Below are positions 22,501 to 34,400 of a DNA stretch of 64,000 nucleotides, piece after piece. Each line of letters opens with the position of its first letter. Position 1 is the first letter of the stretch. Source of the DNA: Phoronis australis. Its lineage: Eukaryota; Phoronida; Phoronidae. A program made the translations under genes and the position numbers. The DNA lies in assembly GCA_002633005.1 (NCBI GenBank), contig NMRA01000143.1:129402-193401 (forward strand), in the 5' to 3' direction. The notes beneath the pieces are model-generated. The model worked only from the letters and a program-made list of their open reading frames with translations. It did not search any database and was not told where the DNA came from.

Positions 22501-25500
22501 CGTGCAGGAATGATACCTCCGAGGCGACAAAACTGGAAATAAATTTCCCACCTAGTCGAAGTTTGCTACTTGTCTGTCGTCGCACCTGTCGAAGATTTAC
22601 TGTTCTAAACTCGCTTAGTTCCAGTCTAAACATCACTAAACCAAAACGTTGCGGTTTCCCTGCTGTTGCATTTAACCCCATTCAAAGAACGCCGTATGTT
22701 TTTAATTTGAACACATTTTCATTTACAAGAAGGCCAATAGTGTGGTAACAAAAAAACACTAGATTCTAAACTGGAGCCCAGTTGCCTATCAAGGCAGTTT
22801 TCAAGAGGATTCGTGTGTGGGGTGACGTTTACATTCTGTACCTGAATGACATAAATTTAGATTTCAAATTCCACATGTTTCAACTAAATTAATTACAGTA
22901 TAACTAAAACTCGTTTGACCTTTCGAGTTAAAACCATAAGATGAGTCCGTCCGATTCAATGCAGTGAAGCAGACGTTTAACTGATATGTTCCACACCAAA
23001 TTTGTAGTGTTTTGAAACTAGAGAGCTTTATCAGAACCGCGTCAACGACACACTGAGAATGATGTTATTTTGTTTTGATTAATAGCAAGTAGTTTGCAGT
23101 ACGATCAAGCCGACCTGCTATATTTACCCACACTCTGATCAAAGGCAGGGAATTTGATTAAAAACCAGTTGCTTTCTAATTGGTATAAATGCGTACGGGA
23201 ACTCTGGTGACGTATTCGATGTGCAAATGTCAAATATTTAGTAAATCAGCCTTGTTAAATTCATCTCAGCGTGAGGAACGAGGTCGAACAAAAAATGATA
23301 GTTAACGTCGGAGTCAATTATCGTAAATTACGACTTAAAATGTGTAACAGAATTTTGATTGTCTAGTGGCAAAGACAAAACCAAACACGTCTTAGAAATG
23401 AATGCTAACGGACAAAAAATATATCGAAAATATTTACCTTCTCTAATATCAAACGATTTGGATATTAATTTTAAAGGGCAGCAACTTTTCCATCACCGAG
23501 GCATGATCCTGTTGTTTTGACAAAGGTGGTTGAGTAGTTTTTAGTGATTGGGCAGGAAACAGTTGTGGAAAGTCTCTAAACCTTTTACTTTGCGTAGTTT
23601 GATTCTGCAAATTCGTCTAAGTTCAACCTGTCCTAAATTCGAGTACCCAAAGAAATAACATTGCGAAAATCCTAATGAATTGAAGACACCAAATTAATAC
23701 ACATTTACATGCCAGTTACCAACTTAAACACATTTCACAGAGGCAGGAACACTTAATATTTGTGATGAAAAGTAACCTACCAGATATCGTCAGACTGTTG
23801 ACTTGTGTGTCCTAAGAGCGATGATGCTCAATTGACGAAGGCGACTATTTCTGGAATACACACGGGGTTTATTCAATCACCCACGCACAGATGGCGCTAA
23901 TAAATGTGGATGGGTCTGCGCAACAGACGTGTTTTTTAAAGCATTGACTTTACAGTTCGGTGCCCTTAAGATCATAGACCAGAAGGGGCAAAAATGATAC
24001 CGAGAGAGAGGGAGGAAAGAAGGAGAGAATTTTATGAAAATACTTAAGTTACATGAACGAAAACGAATTCATAATTTAGAACTAACTACGACAGCATTTA
24101 GTCTTGGAGTCAGGTGTGAAACAACACTCTTAGTTTTCGTTTTGGTTATAACCCTTAAGGGTGGAAACTTATTGGCGGGTAGCAGGAGATACCTTTCGAC
24201 CCAGCATACAAGAAAACGCCTGATGCCACAAAAAGTTTGGTCAGATTTTTCCGCTAGATGCACGTTTCCATAAAAACGGGTAAACGTAAAAATAAAAACT
24301 TCGTAACTTTGGATTAGAATGAGGCAGGTATCGAATTATTTTCGATATAATCTATAGTACATTTTTTTGTCTTATTGCAACTGAAATTACATCGAATTTT
24401 TAAAAATTTCGAAACTTTGTTGAAGCGTCGTTAATGTGAGGATTAGTAGTGGGATTTGGATGTCCATAATTGTAAATTCAAGTTTCTAAAAATAAATATG
24501 ACTGGAGCCTAACTTATACACTCACAACGATAGACGCTGTGGTGTTCTTAACTCAATATTAGCTTAAAATGAAAAGTACAAATAATTGGCTCATGACATA
24601 AAACAACCAAGTGAAAATTAGTTATACCTACATGCGAAATACTAGAGCAAAAAAATGGTAGTAAGACGCGTTATTGGCGCATTCGCTAAATACGCACGTA
24701 TATGGCTGTCAAATTTTTTTCTAATGAAGCTCCTTCAAAGTAACATTTAATTGAAATCGTCGATATAAAAACAAATTTGTTCGTAGTCCTTTAATTTCTG
24801 ATGATGCACTATAAGTTATCCGTTGAAGTCGACTATAACACAGAACTGTTCTCTTTTTACGAATCAAAGCTTGTCGGTCGGTAACACACGTACGTTGTCT
24901 TAGTGCATTTCCAATAATAACATCCATTCTGTGAAAAGAGAAATAATTCTCGTCTTTCATAACAACAACAATAACAGCAACAATAACAATAGTGATACTG
25001 AAATGCAAATGATGATAGACTCTATTACATTAGACTGGCGGCTTAATTTACAGCATGCCGATCCTCTCGGCGTAAACACACGACATTGTAAATGAGTATG
25101 CATCCAAACACTATGCTGAATTTCATTTTGAATCAACCTTCAATACATAGTCGGAACCCGTACTCACGTCTGTATTAGACGAAATGCACATTTATGCCTG
25201 TCTTGATATTGTCTATCACGCGTCTGACGAATTCCAACATCACAGAACACGGGATGACCGCGGCATTGTTATTGAGGTCAGTCCGGAGCATGTGTTAGTA
25301 AAGTTTGCAGACTAGGTCGTGGCTTGCCTGCAAGAAGAGTTGTCTTTCAGATGTCGTAGAACTGGTTTAGAAATACGGAAACTTGAAACTGCATCGAAAA
25401 AATGGAGAAAAAGCCAAAGTTTGACACCTACTCATATAACATCGAATTGGCACGTACTAACGAAATCAATGAATGTAGAAATAGTCTTTTTTGGTGTGTA

Positions 25501-26352
25501 CGTGTAGAGACACGCACTTTTGTGTCGAAAAATCATGATACAGTATCTAACTCTGCTGAGTACCAAGCCTGAGCCCTACTCTCGATCGTCGCCGGTCGCG
25601 GCCTTTTGACCGTGTCAAAACAATTGAAGTAATCTCTCTAAAGTTCAGTTAAAGAAACTTGAAAAAGTCCGCGATTTTTGATATTTCATCTTTGACTAAC
25701 TCAGGTGAAAGGTGATTTTTTTACATTCCTGTCTACTAAATTCACTTTCACGCAGGGCCCAGGGTCCCGACCCTGTCCGTTGGCCCGGCAGCAACCTGCT
25801 GCAAACTGTTTCAAAGCGCCATCCAGTCGGAAGAATGGAACTCCTCGGACGCGTAGAAGCATAATATTCGTAAGTCTTCGCGAGATGTTGCCATGGTCAG
25901 CTTTACTCGCGAGATTCTTGGCTCTGCGAAATTCAACCCAGTTCAAATCAGAAGCAAGCTGTTTTCAGCCGAGACCAGTTTTGGCTACATTTTTCGAGCT
26001 GCGAGACAAGTACTGAACTGTCAGAACGCCCTCAGAAGAACTACTCTTCAAATCTGGAGGTAAAAAACTGTTGTGTTTCCGCCAAATGGAGTCGTGATGG
26101 TTTGAACTTCGCGGTAATTTTTGGAGTGATTTTTGTACAACTTGGGGGTTATTGTCTTGATTGTGTGCAGTAATTACGCAGTAGAAACAAAGCATGTAAT
26201 CAGCCATGAAAACGATGCCAAAATATCACTTAGCCTGCCGAGGGACCCGTACTTTACCAGAATTTGGATTTAAAAACAAGACTGGGCAGGTTAACCGCTA
26301 GGCAACACGTATCGTCCGGTTACCTATTTTCGTCAGGCTCCAAAGTTCGTCC

Positions 26353-26476
26353 GCCATCTTGTTTCGCGTGCAGCGCAACCATGCGGGACTTAGCGTTCCA
26401 ATTTGGAGTGCTCGTGTGCACGTTAGGTACTAACTTATCGGAAGAGACACGTATCAAAGTAATGAGACAAAAATCG
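26353..26476 (+). promoter_or_regulatory. Candidate POLK promoter and 5' non-coding exon
   Basis: A CpG-richer patch with a YY1-type GCCATCTTG (26353-26361) is followed by an ATG at 26381 and a strong donor ATCG|GTGAGT at 26477. The POLK coding exon at 28486 is preceded by a CCCCCAG acceptor, so a transcript starting here could splice into it at 28469. YY1 sites at housekeeping-gene starts are common knowledge; the link is inference. Confidence 0.35.
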
Positions 26477-27279
26477 GTGAGTTTACCGATTGTTTTTTAA
26501 AACCACTTAAAAATCAGTAGATTTTACTAATACACTTTTTTGTGCGTTTTCAGAAGATGTTTTCGAATTTAAATTTTCTTCCGACGGGACACAAAACATG
26601 ATCCAGGGTTTGTTTATGCAATGTATCTGTTTTTCCCAGGCACTAGTAGGATCTAGAAGGCCAAAGGAAAAATCCGCAGACAAATGCGATACGCTGGGTT
26701 CTTAACATTTTGCCTCACGCATTCACCATTAAACTGCATTGAAATGTTGTCCAATTGGCTTTTATTGGAAACCACAGTGCAGAGCTCAACATCAAAGCTT
26801 CAAATCGAGTTTATGTCAATAAAAACAGGCTGTTGCAATTTTCATTACTTCGTTGGCCTTTTTCTGCATGTTTCTCAGTTTTTACAAAAGGGGGCAGCAT
26901 ATGACGAACTTAGGTGTCACAATAAAATGGCTGCCGAAGGCAGTGCACATTTGAAATAACTCGGCACAAATTAAAGAAAACTTCCGAATCGATGAATGCG
27001 GTATATCTGTGAGAGTTAAATCGAATCCTATTCAGATCATAACTTTGAAGTGGAATAATTCGGTGAGTACAACAGGAAGTCGGTTTTATGCTTAGGCGGA
27101 CGAACATTGGGTTCCCCAGTATATATGGTATATGAGGTCGCAGCCCCCGCCTCGCTTGGTAGACAGTGACGGCAACGTCCTACTGGCTCGTGGGACGGTG
27201 GAGCTCCTTTAGGCCTTCATACGTCGAAATCTATTCGGCGAATTATGCCTTGCACTGACTAAATATCAAAGTCACATTG

Positions 27280-27607
27280 TTATAAATACCTTTTGCTCAC
27301 AAACGGACATCTTAGGCTTAAGCTTAGGAGGCCGTTGATGTGTGTAATTCCTTCCAACTCAAACAAATACTCCAGTTATCAAACTTTTTCTTCAAGCAGT
27401 CCCTCGTTAAGTTCCCAAAATTGGTCACTCGCCATTTTTAATACTGGTGCACGCAGTGTTAAAAATGTTGAGTTACCGATTTTGGGAACTGAACGAGGGA
27501 CTGCTCGAAGAAAAAGTTTGAGAACGGGAGTATTTGTTCGAGTTGGAAGGAATTAAATACATCAATGGCCTCCTAAGGTGTCCCTCTATGTGCAAAGGTA
27601 TTTATAA
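27280..27607. mobile_element. 328-bp near-complete palindrome (hairpin MITE)
   Basis: The left half (TTATAAATACCTTTTG ... TAGGAGGCCGTTGATG ... TTCCTTCCAACTC ... CAGTCCCTCGTTAAGTTCCC) is matched by the complement of the right half almost to the centre (about 27443), including CATTTTTAATACTG / AGTGTTAAAAATG beside a tiny loop. A single transcript would fold into one long hairpin. The outermost TTATAA is itself palindromic, so the target duplication is unclear. Lies upstream of POLK exon 1. Confidence 0.88.
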
Positions 27608-27852
27608 TAGCGTATAGCGTTGATGTTTAAGTCGGTGCGAGTCATATTTCACCGAAAATCTTCCGGCATATGAAATGCCTATAGGAGCTTCACAGTCTCT
27701 GCTGCGGAGGCAGTACAGACTGTGGTCACTGTCTACTCGGTTGGCCTATACTTCCCATCACTTTCTGTACGAATTTCTATTATAGTTATACAAAAATGTT
27801 GCCCAACATTCCAGGCTCATCTATAGTCAGAATCCACAGGGGTAATCAAGCC

Positions 27853-27970
27853 TGTTGTTAATCTGGGTCTATAGTTACACAGTCTAAGTTGGACAGTTGT
27901 ATGAATAAGAGCAGGGTTCACAAAGAACTACTTTCACTGACTTTGAATGTCAATTTGAAAAGGCCTGTGT
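27853..27970 (+). repeat. Dispersed repeat R2, copy 1
   Basis: Contains GCAGGGTTCACAAAGAACTA followed by CTTTCA and, upstream, ACACAGTCTAAGTTGGACAG. Related copies at 35.2 kb (inverted) and 59.2 kb. Followed by a short (TG)n run at about 27966. Confidence 0.7.
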
Positions 27971-28485
27971 GTGTGTGTGTGTGTGACACTCCATGATTTA
28001 CAGCCATCTGCAAAATTCTAAGCCAACATGTCCACTAGTTACCCCCTTCAAGCTCAAAATGGCAAGTGACCTGGACCCCTCTAGATGGTAACCCTCTGGG
28101 TACATGCCTTATTATCCTAGAATTAGGTGCCTTACGTATGTTTTGAATCAATTTTAGATTTCCTCCGGCCAGAGATGGTCATTCTGGTAACAAGTTAAAA
28201 CACCACCATGGACTGCCATAAAGAAGCTGACTTATCCCTTGTGGAACACAGTGAAGGTGTGTCTGACAAGATGAGTTATGCATCTGTTGAATTTGTATTT
28301 TATTTTCTATTGCTTTATACGCTTTATGGTTTCTAATCAATTCCGCATTTTCTTTTAATGTCTCCATTGTTATTTTTCTTCATTGTGTGTGATGACTTAA
28401 CTTGAACTGTTAAACCTTTGCACAGTTAATTACACAAACTCTGATTTACTTCATAAATCTGCCCCCAGATGGAGCCTCATGCACC

Positions 28486-31400
28486 ATGAGTTGCAGTCCA
28501 GCCATTGTGTCTAGGATGAAATTGAATGACAATAAGGCCGGCATGGAGGGTCTTGACAGGGATAAGATAAACAAAATCATCTACGAAGCATCAAAGGGTG
28601 AGTGGGATTCTGACTTATCTGTAATTAAACCTTTTATGTAAATTCTCATATCAACCAAAATTATGTGATATCATAGAGTTTCTGTGATTTCACAAACTTT
28701 TGTGACAAATTATGACAAAACACAAATTGTCTGTCTACAGTTGCTTCAGGCTGTTAACGGGTTCTCTCCCAACCAAATTTTGTAACCTGTTGAAGCTGAC
28801 AAAAAGCTGTTAAAATTTAACTTTTGATTTACCTATAAAATTGGTTCACAGTTTTGTCTTGGGACAAGTGATTTCTGGGAAGTTCTCTGTTTTGTCATAA
28901 AGTGAGTTCACATCAACTTAGATATTTCATGGATGACCTGTATCTTCAATACAACACATTGTATATGTTCTTCAATACAACGTGACTGTAAAATATTGAC
29001 ATAAAGGGCGATACTATATTCTTTCATTTTGAGAAGAAACTGCTGAAATAAATGTTGAATCAGCTACGTACAAACTTCCTTTCCGTCCAGGAAGCAAACT
29101 TTTAATTTAGACTACTTGCCATTGTAAAATCACTTCCACTTCTTACTGAGTTGAGAAGTTGATTTCTGGGTTCGTAGTTAGATAACCCTTGAGTCAATGC
29201 TCGGTGCATAAAATGACAAGCCATGATAAGCCGACTTGCAGAGCTTGGTCTCAGGCAATAACAAAATTGTAGAGCTTGGTCTCAGGCAATAACAAACTTG
29301 TAGAGCTTGGTCTCAGGCAATAACAAACTTGCAGAGCTTGGTCTCAGGCAATAACAAACTTGTAGAGCTTGGTCTCAGGCAATAATTAACTATCAGCTCT
29401 TTTGAGGCTCATAAATGATCACCTCCACTTCGAATAAGGAACAATTTCAGACCAATTTCATAAAGATAAGTGGTCAAAATTAGAAGTTGTTTTTTGTGAT
29501 GTGCCTGTTGACGCTTTCATTGGAGGACTGGAAATTCGATATGACTGAGACAACAGTGTGTGTTGATTTACACCTAGTTGTATACATTGGTTTTGTCTGT
29601 GTAATCACTCGTATTGTAAAATTACAGGAGAGTATCAGATATTAATGAGTAGAAAACAAGTTGTTTAGTGTCGTTAGAGGATGGACAAATGTGTTACTTT
29701 CTCCGTCTGAGGAATCTTGTGTGGGAAGCTGTAGACTCTCTTCATTTTAGGTTCAAGTTTTTACAAGAACGAGCTGAAGAAGGAAGAACAGGTGAACAGA
29801 CGTATCGCCGAGCAGCACCGTCAGTTGAACTTGTTGACCCCGCAGCAGATACTAACTGGTGAACAGGAGGTGGGTCGTGGAGTTATGACAGTAAAACACG
29901 CATAGTGCGGACAAAGTTTGATAGTACAGTTATAGTTCGCACTAATTGTCTTAAGATAAGTTGAGTTTTGTCTTAAGTACTTGATAGGAATACTTGTACT
30001 GGTCTTGTTGGATATGAATTAAGTGAGTTTTAATGTTGTGCAGTCTGTCCTGAGGGATACTGACCACATGAGGGATACTGACCTCATGAGGGATACTGAC
30101 CACATGGGGATACCGACCACATGAGGGATGCCGACCACATGAGGGATGCCGACCACATGGGGGATGCCGACCACATGGGGGATGCCGACCACATGGGGGA
30201 TGCCGACCACATGGGACGTGCCGACCACATGGGACGTGCCGACCACATGGGACGTGCCGACCACATGGGGGGTGCCGACCACATGGGGGGTGCCGACCAC
30301 ATGGGGGGGTGCCGACCTCATGGGGGGTGCCGACAACATGAGGGATACCGACCACATGAAGGAGGGACACTGGCCTCGTAAGGACACTGACCTCAGGGTG
30401 CACTGACCTTGTGGGGGACGCTGACCTTGTGGGGGACGCTGACCTTGTGGGGGACGCTGACCTCGTGACCACACGTATTAGATAACATGGCTATTAACCT
30501 GAATTTTGTCAAAGGAACTTCATTTTGATTTGTAAAAATTACCCCTGCTTTCAAATTGGTCTCTTGTAACCATGCACAGTGCATAGACTGTCCCTCGGTT
30601 ACAAGCTGATGATTCTTCAATCTTTTCCAAGATAAAAAATTACCTCTTAATTTGACTAAGGAATAATTTGAGACCAATCTCATAACTGTAAATGGTCTGT
30701 ATCAAAAGTTAGTTTCTGTGGCAGGGGGCGCTAGTCTACTGCTCGATCTTTACCTTCTAAATTGTCTGTACAAAAGAAACATTTTAGACAGAACTGTGTC
30801 ACATCAATCCTTCATTTTTCAAGCAAGTCATGTGACAGCAAGTCATGTGACAGCCAAGGTTCGTGTGTCTGTAGTGCATGTTGTGTTCTAAACACTTATT
30901 ATAGGCTGACAAACTATTGGCACGTCTAGAGGCTGGGAGGGACCTGTCCCGTACTATTGTTCATATAGACATGGATGCATTCTATGCTGCGGTGGAAATG
31001 AGGGACAACCCTGATCTGAGGAACAAACCAATGGCGGTTGGGGGTAACTCTATGCTGGTTAGTATTGCCCAACAGTAGGAAATAGAAAATAGCATTATGC
31101 TATTTCTCTCTCTTAATTTCTAATATGATAATATAGTACCTGTCCCAGTTTAATTATGCTCAAGTATTAGTGATGGCGCTCTTGTTTCTCATACATATCC
31201 TCTGACAAAATGCAATGTACCCTGGAACGGGTCATGTTTATAATTACTGTTTTTATTGCTGTTAGTTGTGCTGTTTTTTCTTGTTTTTGTTGCTGTAAAC
31301 AGACCACAGCCAGTGAGTAACATGTTGCAGTTTCATTGGTTGGCTCATTTCATGGACCAGCTAGGTTTAAATTAAAATTCACACGTGATGTATTTGTGGC

Positions 31401-34400
31401 TGTGAATTTGTGAAAAAGGAGGATGATTTTCTTTAATTGCAGTCAACGTCAAACTACCTTGCTAGGCGTTATGGTGTCCGCGCTGCAATGCCTGGCTTCA
31501 TCGGTAGAAAACTCTGCCCCAGCCTTGTCATAGTTCCTTTGAACTTTGACAAGTACACTGCTGTGAGTAAACAGGTGCGAGCCATCATGGCAGAGTATGA
31601 TCCTAACTTTGCCCCCATGAGTCTGGATGAGGCCTACCTTGACATCACCGATTATTTGAAAAAGAGAGAGACAATGCCGGATAGCGAAAGGACATACCGA
31701 GTTAAACTCAATGCTAGTTTTGTCTGCACATGTGAAGGTAGGACTCTGTTGCACGAAACATGCTCTGAGACATCTGGTGAGCATTTTGTTCAACAGCCGA
31801 TTACTGCTCCATCTATTGGAGAAGTGAAAAACCCAGGTACAAATACTAATTATGTATCCAGAGCAGACAACAAAATTAAACTTGGGGAAGAAATTCAGAC
31901 TAACAGCTCGAGAAGTGGGAGTTGTCAAGTGGATGTCTGTACTTCGAAATGTGAGGTTGTAAGCAAGCGATGTCCTTTGTGTGGACTGTTTAGTGATGCA
32001 GAGGAATACAAAGAATTTGGTTTAGGTGCAGAAGAAACGGTGAACGAGATCAGGGCAAGAATCGAGGTAGAGACGTCGTTGACCGCGAGTGCAGGTGAGA
32101 GTTATCAAATGGCTACTGCCCACTCAGTGACATCTATCTGATGAACTTCTTGTTCAGACAATAGATGGCGCTTGTTGCTGGAGAGTAATATATAAGCTGA
32201 TGATCATTTGTTGCCATTCCTTGAGAATGAGCGTTTTGTCAGTAGGTAGATTAAAAATATGTGGCTCAATTTATGGGTGCTCACTCTTTGGGTAGTCATC
32301 ACAAGGTCCACCAGAAATTTTGGTGAGCCAATGTGTCAGTTAAGTAAATTTCAATTATAAATTCAACTGAATTTCAAGTCTATTCTTCTCTTGTAAGGTA
32401 TCTAGCAAACACTGTGTTTTCACTAACACTTCCTTTCACATTGCACGTCTTTTGAAGGAATTGCTCCCAATACAATGCTTTCAAAGGTCTGTTCAGACAA
32501 GAACAAACCCAATGGTCAGCATAGAATTCGACCTACACGCGATGAGGTCATGACCTTTGTGAATGACCTCCCCATCAGGAAGGTGAGAATTGATTGTAAT
32601 CTTTATAGTCTTAAAAGGCTTTTTTCTAGCAAATATATCATATTCCATGTGTGGTACAATGAACACAGGAGACATTTTCTTCTTTTGACAAAGCAGAATT
32701 TTGTAGGGTCCTTAATATACGTTCTACCTCTACCCAGATTTTGGATTAAGTGATGAACATTTTAAACAGAATCGTAATAGTGTATGACAATTTCATCATG
32801 TTCGTCAAACTGTCCAAATATAGAAGTTTTAAAAAATCAGAAGTCTCATGACAGCTGTCTAGTTGTGTGGAAAATTTGGAAATAAATTTTGAAAATAGGC
32901 TTTTTGAATTTCTGCGAAATATTTTTTTTTGTCATTAATGCAAAAAATCCCAGAATATGTTTTGCACCTGCTGTTTTATTGTTATTTGTGAAAGCAAATA
33001 CATGTACAAGCAGTATATACAGTTTCTGACACAACTGTTCCAATTTTACCGATTTTTTAAAAAAAGAATTTACACCAATCATCCTTTTAGGTGTGTGGAA
33101 TAGGAAAAGTGAGTGAGAAGTTGTTGAATGCCCTGGGTGTGGAGAAGTGTAGTGACCTTCACCACCAGAGGGCGATACTATACCACCTCTACTCCAAGGT
33201 GGCGTTTGAGAATTTCATGGAGATCTGCCTGGGCCTAGGCAGCACACGACTGGAGAAGTATGTGACTGTCTATATTAATGTTACCTAACTGACAGTGCCG
33301 TAATCTCATTAGTAATAATCTAAACATTTTAATATTATACTACTAATTCTTCAGTTATTTTGCACAAAAACAATTTAAAAGATCAGTAATTTTTCCTTCT
33401 TTATAAACCTTTTTTACACCTAGGCTATGTGGGTGCATATTACTGTCATCCTTTTCGAGGCGTCCACTGGTGTATTTCGTAGACCCGTCACAGGATCTCT
33501 ATTACATTTTGGAGAGATATGTTCTTGTGATGGTGAGGACGGATGTCGAGTTTCGGATCAATCCGACTACTGTTGGCCCCCATTTGTTACATTTGCCTCC
33601 TTCAGAGTTCTGTGAGAGATTTTCATGGAATTTAACAAATAGGTTTGTTTTAATGAGGCAATGGGGCCGTTCCATTTTTAAAGTATTTTTTGTACCATTT
33701 TTATAATTTCCAAGTCTGCTTTGTGAAAAATTAATAAAAGCATGAAGTTCCTGATCAATATTAACTAATACATTTTTTTGCAAAAGTTCATGAATTCGAA
33801 CCATAGAGTAACCTAAATTGACCTTTAGAAATCAAACTGAATAACAACTTTGGTGGCAGAAAGGTTACATACTCATTCTGAAAGAAATTCCACTGAAGGA
33901 GTCATCTTTTAGAGGCTTGTGTGCACCCGGAAGCCACTCATTGGCACACATAAATATTTTTAATTACAGTTTATTGACATTTACCGCAAAAGGGCAGCAG
34001 TTTTGTTGTGGCATGAAAATGAATAAATGTTTCAGTGACGGTGAGAGAAAGAGCATGAGTGTGGAGCGGACATTCTCGGAGATCTCCAAGCCTCAAGAAC
34101 TTTACAGCAAATGTCAAGAGCTGTGTGACAGTTTGTCTGAAGATTTGGTTGCTCGTGATCTAAAGGTAGACATGCTGCTTGTTTAATCTCAACCAGAATT
34201 TTCTTGTCAGAGCCCAGAGTAAATTCTGGCTTTCCGTTTTCAAAAATCAAGAAATTTGTTTCAACAGCCATCAAATTAGTTTTTTTCTTCCTATTTTGTA
34301 AATTAGCAAATTTTGTTTTACTATTTCAAAATGACGAGTAGCACAAAATAATGTGGGAATTGTTTTACTTTGGACGCTGAATTGTGCTGCTAACATGCTG

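Larger units (their letters stand above)
17641..26300. other. 8.6-kb stretch without a recognised gene
   Basis: Scanned in both directions for splice-bounded open frames with family motifs; none was convincing. Open frames of 60-130 codons (for example 20702-21091 minus, 25705-26016 plus) lack motifs. The stretch contains a cluster of AGGTCA half-sites (18431-18476) and a possible diverged inverted-repeat element (about 19047-19505). Regulatory DNA, introns of a gene lying elsewhere, or non-coding RNA cannot be excluded. Confidence 0.5.

Noticed and set aside
25701-26016. Opposed frames of 81 and 103 codons in a GC-richer patch
   Set aside because: No family resemblance; composition alone explains the open frames.
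30121-30406. Overlapping open frames on both strands with MGDADH/MWSAPP-type repeat peptides
   Set aside because: Produced by an 18-bp minisatellite whose period is divisible by three; they lie in POLK intron 2 and have no start context or domain.
33427-33706. Open frames in POLK intron 6 that might be an extra exon
   Set aside because: Exon 6 to exon 7 joins perfectly in phase and reproduces the conserved [17 protein letters not shown] junction without it.
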